A DNA stretch of 64,000 nucleotides from Carettochelys insculpta (Eukaryota; Chordata; Testudines; Carettochelyidae): NCBI RefSeq assembly GCF_033958435.1, contig NC_134141.1:101721001-101785000 (forward strand). The letters run 5' to 3'. The position numbers were made by a program, and so were the translations under genes. Numbering within the stretch: the first letter of the stretch is position 1; each line of letters begins with the position of its first letter. This document shows positions 1 through 12,275 of this stretch, piece after piece. The notes beneath the pieces were generated by a model. The model ran no database searches and had not been told where the DNA came from. It saw only the letters and a program-made list of their open reading frames with translations.

Positions 1-2808
1 ACAGACTGGATGTAAGTTGTTTAGGTCCATTTTAGGCTACCAAGAACTGGGCACTGAGGCCATCTTAGATTCCAAAATCAGGAGAATGGACTTTGTGTAA
101 CCTAATGAGTTGGCTGGTGTGTGTTTCTGTTGAGCCTCCTTGTTATCTAGGCAGCATTAACAGCTGTTTTATATCCTGGATATATTAAAATGTTCACTCT
201 AGGTATGTGGGCAAGAATCAAGGATGAGGGTGGAAGATGCTTCTACTACTAACATTTTTTGTGAAGCTTTGCATCTTTGATAAGTTCAGGGAAGTTGGCA
301 GTGCAGGAAGGGAACAACTTTTAGCCTGGGTCCATGCCTATAAACAGTAAGCTTCGGGAGAATGCTACCTTAAGATCCTTCTGCAGATTCAGAGATGAGT
401 TATTGTAATTTATCACTCACAAGAAGCCTATAGCTAGATTTAGAAAGACTAGATTTTTGTTTGGGTAAATGTGGATGTCACTCTGCACACTCCCAGAAAC
501 TGGGGTGCGGGGCAGTGGGGAATCCAGCAATGGTGATTGATGCCTACAGAAAGGTGAAAATTGAACAGTTCTTCTTGAGAACTTTTATTTTAGAAGTGAA
601 TTTATTAAATCTCAGTATCAGCAATCATGAGATAATTGTATGACCCTTCCATGATTTCCAGAAACTGTGGAAGTTAAAACTGATAAAAATGAAGAAGCAT
701 TAAATAAATACTGCTGTCACAATTTATATATGAAATCGAATTCTGCCAAGCCAACCCATAACTTTCAAATTGGTCTTATCCATGAGTCTCACGCTACTGA
801 GATGCAAATGAATATGTACTTTAAAAATTGTTGTCAGAATAACCAGAACATATTATTGATTCACTTTTTAAAGCTCACCCCTGCACTCCCATATGTATGT
901 GTGTTTTCACATACCTGGTAAAAGTCAGACATGGTTCAGGTGTATTTAAATACAATAATTGTATTTACAAACTGCACCATAGCTGCGGATTTTAGGCTGA
1001 GGGTTCAAGACCCTAGGCAACACTTGACTTGGTTAGTGTTAACACACAGCAGCTACTTATGTGAGTGTATTCATGTTTTATGTCTGTATTTTTTCACAGT
1101 GATATTGGAAATCTATTAACTTCTTGGAGCAAAACCTTTGACTTATATCTTGTTTTACACCACAGATACTGTTTTCAGATTTCTCTTAAATGTTTGTATT
1201 TTTTGATAAATCTCCCAAAATTCAATGTACGTCTTAGCACTTTTTCACTGCTAAGTGTGATAGATAGCAAAACTAAGATGCTTTTTCTTATTGTCTGTCT
1301 CATGTCTGTACTTAATATTGCTTGTGCTTTATTTGCCTGGAAACTTTGTTCATATTTTAAGTTAATGTGAAAACTCCCTTTGACTCCACCTGGGCAATAA
1401 TACATTTAATACTTGAGATTTGTTGTGTGTTGGTCCCAGGATGTTAGAGAGACTGAGTGGGTGAAGTAATATTTTTGATTGTAGCAGCTTGTTTTGCTTA
1501 GAGCTTGTCTCTCTCACCATCAAACATTGTTCTAGTAAAAGAATGGCAACCTTACCTCCCTCCTTTAAGCAGTATCTACACCATTGTGTTCATGCTCATT
1601 GTGGTGTGTAGATTCATTATGTTAGTGAAAAGCTCTGGAATTGGGGAGATTCCAAGGAAAGGTTCCAGGACAGTGTAAATTAGCAGTGTAGGTATGGGAG
1701 GCACAGCGAGGGCATGTAGAGAGCCATGTAGGGCATAGAAGAGAGAGTGTAGGGATGTAGGACACCCTTTTCACCAATCTATGCCCCATTGTTTATACTG
1801 CTATTTTGGGCTTGCAGCGTCTGTATTCTACATGCTGCCATAAGTAGACATAACTTCCATTTGCAACTGGAATTTTATGTTCTGTCCGGCATTTGCAAAA
1901 TCTTTAAAAATATTTCTACCTGTTTCTTTTATCCAAAGGTTGGAGCTTTTATTTGTAACAGTCTTGATTTTTAATCCAGGTGTTTGTGTTTCTTGATGAT
2001 TGAACTTCTGACATCTGGAGCTGAGATCCATAATAATAGGTGACAGGGAAGAAACATTCCCTTCTAATGCTTTTTATTTTCTGTCTGTCAATTCCCATTC
2101 CATCTTTTTTCAGTTCTCCTTGTTCGTCCTTGTTTGGTTTCCTGTTCTACCAGTCTTATTGTAAGGGTCAATTTCCCTCTCACTGCAGCTGTTAATTAAG
2201 GTTCTATTTCTGTACCAATAGAGGAATATACATCTGAATTCCATTTTCTGTGGTTCCTCTCCTCTTGTGATCTTTTGGCCAGAAACAGTGTCAGTGTCTC
2301 AGATGATATGAGATAAAAGATCTTTTTTCCTCCTCTAGTCTCTTCTGGAGATTTTATAGTTACTGGTTAATATTAATAAAACAATTTACATCTCTATGTT
2401 TGGGCTTGGACTGTTAATTTGCTTTCATTCCCTATTTGTATTACACTAGAAACCAGAAAAAAGTTCTGTAGTGAATGCTACATCGAGGCATTTGGCACAA
2501 CATAAAACCAGGAGAGGGCAGTGGAAGCCCAGTTTTCAGCATGGTAAAAGTGAGTGATGTGGCTTGAACAACAGGGTTAAGAGAGGAGGAGTAAAGACTT
2601 CAACATGTCTGGCTGGAAAACAACTCTATTTTTGTCAGACATTCCAAGGCGTCAGAATTTGTTTTCATTTCAATGTGGAGCAAAGATAAGAATTTTCAAA
2701 AATTTTTGCCAAAAAGGGGGTGGGTGGAAGGGAAAGAGAGAGAGAGACATTCCAGAGTAGCCAGTAGCTTGGTATTTAGGACTCTCAGCTAGGAGGAGAA
2801 ACACTTGG

Positions 2809-3095
2809 GCCATGTTTACATTACCCGGAAGATTGACCCTGAATGGGCTAATCTTCCAGGATTCGAGTTCATGCACCTGGTAGAGGCACAAGAAATCGAC
2901 CTATTGGGTTGGCAGTTGACCCCTGTGTTCCTTGCTATTGCGAGGAGTAAGGGAGGTCAGTGAGAGAAACTCTCCTATTGACCTTCCTCAGTGAGGATGG
3001 ACAGGTAAGTCAATTGCAGATAAGTTGACTCTAGCTATGCAATTACTGTAGCTAAATTATGTATTTGCAGTCGACGTATCTGTCTAGAGTAGTCC
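2809..3095. mobile_element. Degenerate MITE-like segment
   Basis: Begins GGCCATGTTTACATTACC and contains ATCGACCTATTGGGT and TTGACTCTAGCTATGCAAT, then ends near GTCTAGAGTAGTCC. The left end resembles the GGCCATGTCTACAC termini of the palindromic MITEs elsewhere in the window, and the interior resembles a GTCGAC-rich reptilian MITE family. It is too decayed for confident ends and I see no target duplication. Confidence 0.5.
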
Positions 3096-3388
3096 AATCT
3101 CAATGTCAAGATCCGGCTCTATTCAGTTCAGAGCATGGACTTCTACCTGTGTCTGATACGTTCCACACAGTGTCCTAGTCACTCCCTTCCTTAGTTTTCT
3201 GTGATTCTGTCTTCATGGAGCTGTTTGATTTTTGTGTGAACAATTACATATTCACTGTGCCAAAGAGAAGAGGAATGACTGACTGACTTATTTGGTTTTG
3301 GCCAGAAATTCCATCCTGGACCTGAGAAACTTTCTGATTAAATATTCATTGAAGCACTTTGGTTTTGACAGGAAAAAAGTTTCTGCAA

Positions 3389-3404
3389 TTTTTTTTTTTT
3401 TTTT
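3389..3404 (+). repeat. Poly-T tract
   Basis: An uninterrupted 16-base T-run in intronic sequence. It is not placed as a polypyrimidine tract of any exon. Confidence 0.9.
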
Positions 3405-4185
3405 GACTACCTGCGTTGGAAAGTTTGCAAACACTTCATGTTACGTCCCAAAATTCTGCATAGGAGGTGCTGTTTTCTGAAACAGTAGCATCTCAGATGT
3501 AGATGTGGAGCTGGTTCACGAGATTTTTATCTTTAGTAAGATCTGGGTGCTAGTTTTAGCTTAGTCCATAAGACATAGTGCTTTACTGATTTGCCTTTTT
3601 CTCTGGATGCCTTTGTTTCCATGTTACAACAATAATACACAGAGAAATTTGTCGCAGCTGGCAGGCTTCATTTGAGAGAGTCCAGGACTGTCAGGGCAGT
3701 GATATTAGTTAAAATAACTGGATAAGTGGAAAGCTCCTTTAGAATGGGCTAGCACAGTTTCCATGTGCCATATAAGTGATGTTTTATTTAAAGTCATGTG
3801 TAGGAGTTCTGCTGGTTTTCTGGTCTTCCTGCATAGGAATGAATTTCATCCAACAGGCAACAGTGCAGCCATGGGGAATGGTGGACGGTTGATGCTGCCA
3901 TTGGCTCTGAGGAATTAAATACACGCTTTCCTCAGTAGAATATTTAATTGCAAAAATGGATGTGTTTAAGTCATGAAAAGCTGTAAAAAAACATGATTTA
4001 TCAAAATGTAACATTTTCCCATGTCTTTTGGTTTTCTTTTCTCCCTATTAACAATTTTATCTGAAAGAAAATAGCATAACATTTATGTTACAGGAATATA
4101 TTGTAATAGCCTAATTCTGAAATGGAAATGCTTATATTTTTACTCTTAATTTTATTTTCTCTATTTTCTCCTTTTTCTGTGATAG

Positions 4186-4246
4186 AAAAACGGCAAGAAA
4201 CTTCAACCAACCTATGTGCAAAGCTGCCAAAACAACCATGGTAGAG
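4186..4246 (+). CDS. OXCT1: OXCT1 internal exon A (end of N-terminal domain)
   Basis: The acceptor is a pyrimidine-rich tract ending GATAG and the donor is GTAAGT at 4247. The first base completes an arginine codon, followed by KTARNFNQPMCKAAKTTMVE. In human SCOT the same region reads with K-x-ARNFN-x-PMCKAA and TT-x-VE, about residues 225-244, inside the first CoA-transferase domain (the SCOT A-like half). The exon ends in phase 0, compatible with exon B. It lies 27 kb from exon B, and no preceding exon was found in the 4185 bases upstream. Only 61 bp is coding, but identity to the family is strong over the whole exon and both splice sites fit. Confidence 0.93.
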
Positions 4247-4376
4247 GTAAGTTTGAGTAGTGTTTTCTGTGTGGCTGCTGCTTATTCCAGAGTAAAATCC
4301 TTGTATTGTCAGGTAATTCTAAAGCAAATTAAGAAATGTGTCACTTGACTGTATGCCGTAAATTACAAAACAATAG

Positions 4377-4812
4377 GGCCATGTCTACACTAGCTCCAAA
4401 CTTCGAAATGGCCATGTAAATGGCCGTTTAGAAGTTTACTAATGAAGCGCTGAAATACATATTCAGCGCCTCATTAGCATGCGGGCGGCTGCGGCACTTC
4501 GAAATTGACGCGGCACGCTGCCGGGCGGCTCGTCCCGACAGGGCTCCTTTTCGAAAGGACCCCGCCTACTTCGAAGTTCCCTTATTCCTGTGAGCAGATG
4601 GGAGCAAGGGGACTTCGAAGTAGGCGGGGTCCTTTCGAAAAGGAGCCCTGTCGGGACGAGCCGCCCGGCAGTGTGCCGCGTCAATTTCGAAGTGCTGCAG
4701 CCGCCCGCATGCTAATGAGGCGCTGAATATGTATTTCAGCGCTTCATTAGTAAACTTCAAAATGGCCATTTACATGGCCATTTCGAAGTTTGGGGCTAGC
4801 ATAGACATGGCC
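4377..4812. mobile_element. 436-bp palindromic MITE with 3-bp target duplication
   Basis: The ends are GGCCATGTCTACACTAGC and its near-complement GCTAGCATAGACATGGCC, flanked by TAG on both sides (4374-4376 and 4813-4815). The two arms, about 205 bp each, match at roughly 95 percent by eye around a short centre near 4594. Each arm holds its own hairpin, for example GCGCTGAA/TTCAGCGC at 4447-4469. TTCGAA recurs and CpG is frequent, so it is probably a young insertion. There is no coding capacity: the two opposed ORFs of 73 codons (4463-4684 minus, 4505-4726 plus) are near-identical because they mirror each other across the palindrome. A 3-bp duplication would fit the PIF/Harbinger superfamily, but TAG is not the usual TWA, so assignment stays open. 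Confidence 0.88.
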
Positions 4813-4959
4813 TAGGTCAAAGAGAGGTTCAGGGTTTCCTGGTAACTCCTGTTTCATTGTGTAAGTTTTGGTATGTGGTTTATGTATTTCTGCCTTTACT
4901 GCTGAGTGAACTTTTCTGATCATTTTATAACCTATGTGCATAACCTGCAGGCCAAGATC

Positions 4960-5303
4960 CACTGTGGGGTCAAGCTTTGCCACCACTGCAGGAATGTTGT
5001 ATCAAGTTCTGGTGGCCACAATTTGAGAAGGATATTAATAAATGGGAGAGGGTTCAGAGAAGACCCATAAGAACGATAGGATTAGAAAACATGCCTTATA
5101 GTGGTTGAGTTCTTTCAGTCTATCCATTTTTAAAGTAATAAATAGAAGGCTAAGGGGTGACTTGGTAACAGTCTGTAAATATTTACTGGGGAACAAATAT
5201 CTATAATGAGCTCTTCAGTCTAGGAAAGAAAGAAATTCCTGGAAGTTGAAGTTAGACAAATCTAGACTTGGAATGAGGCATAAATTTTTAATGGTGAAAG
5301 TAG
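4960..5303 (+). mobile_element. LINE (CR1-type) ORF2 C-terminal relic
   Basis: Decayed sequence whose word order (a ..GTGGGGTCAAG.. start, then ..GGAGAGGGTTCAGAGAAGACC, ..AAGGCTAAGGGGTGACTTGG and ..GGAATGAGGCATAAATTTTTAATGG) resembles the end of reptilian CR1-like ORF2, including the segment coding for E-x-VQ-x-R and RRLRGDL-like motifs. Frames are broken. It abuts an antisense CR1 3' tail. Confidence 0.6.
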
Positions 5304-5410
5304 AATGATAGAACAGTAGAACTGGAAGGTATCTGCAAGAGGTCATTGAGTCCAGACCCTTGCATTCATGGCAGGACCAGGCACCATAGAGATCGTTCCT
5401 GATACATGTT
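5304..5410 (-). mobile_element. CR1 LINE 3' tail, antisense
   Basis: Reads AGAATGATAGAACAG, then a GACTGGAAGG-like core, GAGGTCATTGAGTCCAGACCC and GCAGGACCAGGCACCAT. This is the reverse complement of the CR1 3' end, whose terminus is an ATTCTATG-like repeat. It is truncated and diverged. Confidence 0.75.
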
Positions 5411-8400
5411 TAAAGTAAATAGCCATTGAAACAGTTTACCAGAAGTTGAGGTGAGCTCACCATCAATGGGAATTTTGAAGTTAGGGACTGAACATTTTTC
5501 TGAAAGAAATGCTCCAGGCGTTACGTTTGGGACATTCTGTAGCTTGTACTGTGTGCGAGATGAGACTAAATGCTCACAATGCAGTGTTCTAGCTGTGGAA
5601 TCTGTAAATCTATGCACATAAGACAGGTGGGCAATGGCTAATACACCTTGTTTTTGGGCCCTGTTCTTATATTTTCGAACCACCTGTCTGGAGTCCCTTT
5701 GATTTCAGAAGGAAATGCCGGCTCACAGATCCTCATGCAGAATCTGGGCCTGCCTTCTCAGCTGATACAAGTAATTTGAAAAACTCAGGGACCAATGACT
5801 GCACATAAAATAAAACTTTCCTAATCCACGTTTCAATAAACCAGATCGTCTGCAGAAAACAATAGTTATCTCTCCCTACTTTTCAGAAAAGGTGTAAATG
5901 TGGATGTTGTAGGGTGGGCTGTATGTGAATAAGATTGCATTACTTCTGCAAATTAAAATGCACTATACTTACCAGTATGCAATAAGGCGTTGTTAGCATT
6001 TAAATTAATCCACAACTGACGACAAGTAAAGAAATTCTTTTGGGATATATTTCCTGTAATTTTTGCTGATTTCCCATGGCATCCCAATGATAATTAAATG
6101 CAAATTAAGGCAAACATACCCACCGTTGTTCAAAGCAGGTCTCTCTTATTAGGTTGGCACTACTGGAGTTTTGAATGTGGACTTTTAACATCATAAACTT
6201 TAAAGCTTCACGCACAGTTTCATTATACGTGTTACCAAGATATTACTAATCAGCAAGTTGTGAGTTTAGAAGTGATATCTAACAAAGCATATATTTGTAC
6301 AAAGCTTACTGTGATAGTTTGCGAGGGTATCAGTAAAGGGGTGAATTTCAGCACACTGTGCATGTTCCCCTATGGATTGTTGCAAAGATTTTTATCTGTG
6401 TGAACGTTTCTGGAAGGCAAGTAGAACTGGAACTGAAACTGAAACTTTTTTTGTTTTAGGCAGGAATAATTGAATCCTCTCTTTCTGCTGCTCGGAGAAC
6501 TTCTCTCCCCACAGAAGAAGGGGCAAAATTTTCTTCTCAATAAACAGATAAAATATGAATTCCTTACTGCAATAATTTCGTGTAAGACTATCGTAAATTG
6601 TAGCTCCCTTGAGTCCTTCAACACTTGCACTGCCATCAAATTCTGGGAGTGCTGTATGCAACATGGCATATCTCCATTATTTTTCAGGTACTTTGCAGAA
6701 AAATAAGCAGGAGGGTGGGAAAGACTTCATTGTCATACACAAGGTCAGAACAATTAGACACTTTGTCTCTTCTGTGAAGCCAGGCGTGTGCTGCCAGAAG
6801 CAGGACATCTGACTTACAACCACCACAGAGTGATGCAGAGTCACTGGGACAGGAATAAGTTGCACATCTCTGTGGATTTATAGATTCTTTTTTGAGTCAC
6901 TGGGATTTTTTTCATCAATACAAACTGCATACATTTGTGTAGGTTTATATAACTGTTTGTATGTGATGCTGTAGGTAATTTTAATTTCTTCCCCTGTGTA
7001 TTTATATTTAGATGTTTGACTTTTGTCCACTTTTAAGATACGCTCTCCTTTAATTAGGGATGGGTGTCATAGTCCTTTGCACTTCCTAGGAGCAGGAATG
7101 CTATTATACTACTAGAAATGTTGTGCTTGTTGTTTCCATCCTGGCCAAAAGTAGGAAATGTGTGAGGAGGTGCATATGAGAACCTGTCCTTGCAAGATTA
7201 CCTTCAGAGTTTTGAAGATTTCAGGGAGCATGAGTACGTTGACAGCAGAATTTATTCCTTAATATGTAGGCTCTTCTACCATTCATTTGAAAACAGTGGA
7301 AGTTTTGATATTGACTTCAGCTAAAGTAGAAATAGACCCTTAATTATTTTTTTCCCAAATTCAGGCAAAAGATCATTTTACAGGAATATAACAGAGGAAA
7401 ACAGATGTTGTTTAATGCTGGAGAGCAGTAAATATACTATTTTCAGAGCGGATTTTGTAGAACAACAACAAATATTGTCACTGACATAAATTGGAAACAA
7501 CGTTCTCAATCCACAGCCATTGACTTTAGAGGTCTTGGGTCAAATTTTCAAATATTAGCCTTCGGCATTGTTTTTGGCTCGTCAACTTCAGTCCTTTTTG
7601 TTTCACTTTCTTTACTGGATTAGAAATTTGCTGGGAAATACACAAGATGTTTACTGGCTTGAACACATTTCTTCTAGATAGTTTGATGTAAAAAGGCACC
7701 TGATACCATGTGTAATTATGGGGGTCTGTGCTTAGATACATACTCATCCATTCTAATTCATCTTGCATGTGACTGTACTGAAAGTCATTAAAAGATAGTA
7801 ACTAAACTACATAATGTGGATAGATTGTTATGAATGTTAACCTATTGCAAAGAAAATCATTGAATGATCAAACTTAGGTGATATCAGTTATTTGTGGTTT
7901 GGGTTTTTCTTTCCTAAGAATGAAACTAGAATACCAGTGAAGTTAAAGCTTATTCTGTTCCCTTTCAGTATGTTTTTGTTATAGTTTCCCTTCAATTATT
8001 ACATTCTGTATTTAAAATTTTCTTTTTTTCTTCTTATGTTCCCATGTAAATATTTACTCTAGCAATATAATTACACAGAGAGCTCTGGGCTGCTGTGTTA
8101 CAAAACAGCAGGTGGGAAAGAGTCCAAAATGAGTTAGGCATGGAACTAACTCTCTTGCAGTGCCATACAGCTAGCTCAGGGGGCAGACTGAGCGAACTGA
8201 AGGCAGGCTGGCAGGAATAAGAGAGCTCTTGGAATGAAGGCCTGGCTCCTGTCGTTGGAGTCCATCTGAGAGGATGCTAGATTCTGATGTCCAAGGTCAT
8301 TTCCTCCAGGGGGAAAAATACCTGGGCTCCTGTAATCCAATCACGTATCTGGAAGTCTTTGTTCTATCTATCTATTGCACACCAACAAAATGGCTGTGTT

Positions 8401-9159
8401 CAGAAACAAAACATAAGTCTTCCTGAGGAATGTTTTGAAACTAAGCTCCCTCACTTGTCAGTGTTTCCTTTTCCCAGTTTTCTTCTTCATATACCTGTGA
8501 GGGACAACTTCTCAAAGATTCACTCTAGCAGCAAGTGGAGGAGCAGAGTTGTGTGCATAGTTAAAAGTGCTTTCCTCAGTGTCTTTGACATCCTGACGTT
8601 AGTCATTTGCATTCAGCAGCATGCATTCAGGATAAAGAGCTTCTGTGCAACAGTTCCTACTCTTCTAGAGCAATTTGTGTTTGCTGTCCTGAGAATATCA
8701 GCTAGAGTGGAGCTGAAGTAGTCAGCTGTCAAAACTGTGAATGTTTCCAGTTGATCCTTTTGAGCCATCTGAAACTCTCATTGTTACAAAATCTAATTTC
8801 CCACAAGATTTATTGGAAACAGAATTCAGTCTTTAACATGTTCCCAAAGTTTGGGAGTGAAGCTTAGTCAATTTGTGGCTTGTCAAACCTAGAGCCAGTG
8901 AGATAATTTTGGAAATTGCAATGAAAACCGGACATTTTCCATCATACTTGTGGTGGTTAGTTTTTTAGTTATGCGGTTGCTAAACTCCTTCATTATAATA
9001 ATGTGATATTTGTGCTTTTGATGCCACATCAGTTGAAACACCATCAAATATAAAATGTGGGTTTGGTTTGTCCTGTGAGTTTAACTGAGTTAGTGTTCTA
9101 AGGCTGTGCTTTTTAGGACTTTTTGGCAATAGGGCCTTTCCCAGCCATCTATGCAGCCA

Positions 9160-9440
9160 GAACACTCTTGTCCGAATTCTTATCCTGTGTCTCCATTACT
9201 GCAACATTTTGTTTTCTGGACTTAAATGCAGTCTTGCCTTGGTTATACGTGTTGAGAATGCTGCTGCAGATGTCATACCCCCCGCCTGTAGCTTTGACCA
9301 TCACAGCTCTTTGAGTCTCTCCTCAGGTTCCCCTGGGTCTATAATATCAAGTGTAAGCTTCTGTCTTCACTTGCAAGACCTTTTTGCATTCTGGCTCCAT
9401 CCTGCATATCACCTCTCTCATTTGCTCTTGAGAGGTTAGT
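9160..9440 (+). mobile_element. L2-like LINE ORF2 C-terminal relic
   Basis: One frame gives HYCNILFSGLKCSLALVIRV then ENAAADV, followed after frame damage by DHHSSLSL and FWLHPAYHLSHLLL. This order matches the end of L2-clade ORF2, where DYCN-x-LL-x-GL is followed by a L-x-RVQNAAAR motif, a DHITPLL motif and a Y-L-x-DLL-like motif. The two separate ORFs at 9123-9314 and 9209-9439 are fragments of the same relic. Related sequence may extend to about 9800, but I cannot define the end. Confidence 0.55.
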
Positions 9441-9834
9441 TCCTGCCTTTGACTTAAGATATCAGCCTCCATCCTCTGTATATTGAATTTTCAGACTTCC
9501 ACCTTGTGCTTTCCCCTGTTCTGTCCCTCATGCTTTGGAGGAATTCCCAGTAAACACCCACAAAGCCAGCTCAGTGTCTGACTTTAGAGTGTTCCTCAGA
9601 ACTCTCCTTTTGCCAAGCAGCCTACAGTGGTTGGGCTGCTTCTGGCTGACAGTCTCACTCTTTCCTTGTCTATCTGTTGTCTCTAGTCTTATACTTAGCT
9701 TGTTAGGCCCTGGAGGCATGAACAATCGTTTTGTTCTGTGCTTGCACCACCTCTTCCCCAGTAGGGTTCTGGCCTGTGACTGAGGCTTCTTTCCACTGTG
9801 GTACTATGAATAATCAGAGTGCTTGAATGAGAGG

Positions 9835-10655
9835 GTTAAAAAGCTCAGGGTGCTGGAGGTGTTGGGGGATGTAGGTGCTGAGCTGGGGGTTGGGTGGGGG
9901 TTCAGGGTAGGGATTTAGGTGTGTAGGAGACTGAGGGTAGGGGATGGGGGTGTAGGAGTCAGGGCAAGTGACTAGGAGGTATGGGGGACCCAGGACAGAA
10001 TGGGAGGGTGCAGGAGTTGGCACAAGGGTTTGGGGACTCAGGAGGGGGTTGGGCAGTGTGTGGGGGCTCAGAGCAGGGGTTGTGGGTACAGGTGCTGTGC
10101 TGGGGGGAAAACCCCAGGCCTCTGCTGGAATTGTGGGTGAGGGGAGGGCAGAAGGAACAAAGCCCCTTGCTCCCAGCAGGAGCTGCACAAGAGGGAGGGA
10201 AGCATCTGGATTCCAGCCAGCAGTTGGGGCAGTGAAGGGGGAGATTGGTAAGGACAGACCTGTGCTGTGGGCCAGTGGGTGATGGAGGGCGGGGAGGGGA
10301 GTGGGCACGGACCATGCTCAACACAGGAATCTTACCCATGGACTGTGGCCAGCAGTATTCAGAGCCCCTCCCTCAGCAGCCCCCTGTCTTACTGGTGCAC
10401 CCCTGCCCCATGTCCTTCCTTGCAGACCCCTCCATTTCCATGTTAGGGAAAACAGTCTCATTCCAGGCACGTCTCATTGTCCTAGCACAACCAAACCCTG
10501 ACCTTGCTTTAAGTTAGGATAAGAGGAAGCTGTCTACCAAATTTGGTGGTCCTAGTGCTTACCATTAGGAGGAGTTCTTGAATAAGTGGACTCAGGTGGA
10601 CACACAGATAAACCAGACAGATGCACAAATTCTCTCAAGTATATAGTAGATTATA
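9835..10655 (+). repeat. GC-rich dispersed repeat, copy 1
   Basis: A strongly G-rich body (9840-10300) is followed by the tail CATTCCAGGCACGTC, CACAACCAAACCCTGACC, CTTTAAGTT, ACCAAATTTGGTGGTCCTAG and a closing TATATAGTAGAT near 10652. The same tail occurs at 14047-14222 and, more diverged, at 35831-36010. Overlapping ORFs on both strands are by-products of the low-complexity body. The tail resembles RTE-clade LINE 3' ends (AAATTTGGT..., TTTAGGAGGAGTT, TATATAGTAGAT); that is inference. Confidence 0.65.
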
Positions 10656-10660
10656 AATAC

Positions 10661-10750
10661 GGGGCCAGACTCTCAGCTGGTGTAAATTAGAATAGCTCTA
10701 TTGAAGTCAGTAGATATGTCAGTTTGCGCCACCAGAGGATCTGGTGCACA
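10661..10750. repeat. Short GGGCCAGA-type palindromic repeat
   Basis: GGGGCCAGACTCTCAGCTGG at the left and CACCAGAGGATCTGGTGC at the right form imperfect inverted ends around CTCTATTGAAGTCAGTAG. I recognise this as a common short palindromic amniote repeat; a half copy lies near 55434. Decayed, no target duplication seen. Confidence 0.6.
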
Positions 10751-11119
10751 TTCTCCGGTAACAGTTTTCTCTCTTAGTCTTTAGCATTTTCAGATGGAGT
10801 TTTCTTTAAGTGCTCACAGGCCAAGATTTTCATCTCTTCCTGAGGTCAGTGGAACTTGAGATTCTTGGCACTTCTGAAAGTTGGGCAGGTTTCCAAATAT
10901 TGATTTGGGAGCCTAATTTTAGGCTGCCACTCTTGAAAACCTGGCTATTACTATTTCACCTTTAAGGTAAATTGTGGTATGAAGGTTGCGATTTTAGCTG
11001 CCAGTGCCAGTAAATTTTGTCACAAATGAGTTGACAGCAAAGCATTTATAGGTACATAAATAATATCAATATTTTCTTTTCCATGTATTCAGATTATCCC
11101 TGCACTGAGGTGTTAACTA

Positions 11120-11210
11120 AATTATTTCTTTGTTTTTATAGTGCCCGGCACAATGGGGCTCCAATCCAGATTAGGGCATTTGGACACTATCGTAATATTA
11201 ATAATAACGG
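11120..11210 (+). repeat. SINE-like or other dispersed-repeat 3' segment
   Basis: TATAGTGCCCGGCACAATGG, GGGCTCCAATCCAGATTAGG and CTATCGTAATATTAATAATAA resemble a widespread amniote dispersed repeat (core CAGCGCCTAGCACAATGGGG) ending in an A/T-rich simple tail. A diverged relative lies near 54350-54420. The class is uncertain. Confidence 0.5.
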
Positions 11211-11609
11211 ATATATTTCAAATGTTTATAAACTAGCTGTCTGAATCTCTAAGATCACAGCACTCAATTCTTTTTGTTTCATGCTAGGGTTGCTAAATTT
11301 AGCTCCCACAGTAAAGAGCATTCCCATCTAAAGCATCAGAATACAAAAAAAAAGCCAGTGTTCTCATAAAAATGCATTAAATAAAAATCATTAAACCCTG
11401 CATTGTATCTCAGGTTGCTTAGTAACAACATTCCACCTACGTCAGCGAGCTCTATTATCTCAGGTACAGTGAACCACATTTCGCTGAAAGAAAGAAATAG
11501 ATAGAAGTCAGTCGTTTATATCATATTGTCCATGCCAAGCCATGACACTGCTGTTATCAATAAGTGAGAAATGAACAAATTACATTATGACCCAGACCTG
11601 CAAAAGCTT

Positions 11610-12275
11610 ACACGCAGATGCAACTGTTTTCATGTTAACTGGTTAACCAGTAAGCCTCACCCTAAATGAATGAGGTTCATGGGTTACAATTAACTGGTTC
11701 TTGGCAGTCAATTGATAATGAGTGGGACATCTTCGTGGTACACTTTATTCGTGAGTCCATTGATGGCTGATCAGCCTGATTCTGGAGCCACAGATCTTAT
11801 CTCAGAAGGGGCAGGTGTTGGTAGCTGTTGGAGGGCTGTGGGGCAGTTTCTGATGCTCTTTTCTTCCCCACCTCTCATCTGCACTGTGGTGGGACCTCCC
11901 AAATTGTGCCACCCCCTCACAGATACCATTCTCCACTAGAGACAGTCTTGGGCAAGTTTCTCCCAAGCGTTTACACTGATGTTTCACCTTTTCATGTGTG
12001 CCTCCAGCATGTCCTTATATTGCTTCCGCTGGTCCCCAGCGCTCCTCTGTCCTTCCTCCAACTCAGAAAACAGAATCCGCTTTGGGAGATGCTGATCAGA
12101 CATCTGAACCACGTGACCAGTCCAGCAAAGTTGTTGATGAATGATAATGGCTTCAATGCTGGTTTAACTCCCCAGCGCAGCTGGAGCAGCCCTGGTCCAC
12201 GACATCCTCCTTCTCCACCGACCCCTCTTAAGATTTAACGAATTAAACAGGACTTTGCATCCCTAGTTCTCATAT
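11610..12275. mobile_element. Possible non-autonomous DNA transposon with GGTTAACC motifs
   Basis: GTTAACTGGTTAACCAGTAAG near 11635 and TTAACGAATTAAACAGG near 12236, then TTTGCATCCCTAGTTC, recall a reptilian element with GGTTAACC-rich ends. The GC-richer middle gives the 136-codon ORF at 11828-12238, which has no domain. Ends are not defined. Confidence 0.35.

Larger units (their letters stand above)
1..4185 (+). other. OXCT1: Upstream OXCT1 intron sequence (incomplete)
   Basis: AT-rich sequence with no exon I can support. Small ORFs here show no family resemblance and carry no splice framing. It holds a degenerate MITE-like segment (2809-3095) and a T-run (3389-3404). The stretches 1-2808, 3096-3388 and 3405-4185 show nothing recognisable; some may be decayed repeats. 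Confidence 0.75.

Noticed and set aside
4463..4726. Two opposed 73-codon ORFs with nearly identical proteins
   Set aside because: They mirror each other across the palindromic MITE; no known family and no independent coding evidence.
8287..8721. 144-codon + strand ORF
   Set aside because: No recognisable domain, no splice framing, typical chance ORF in intronic sequence.
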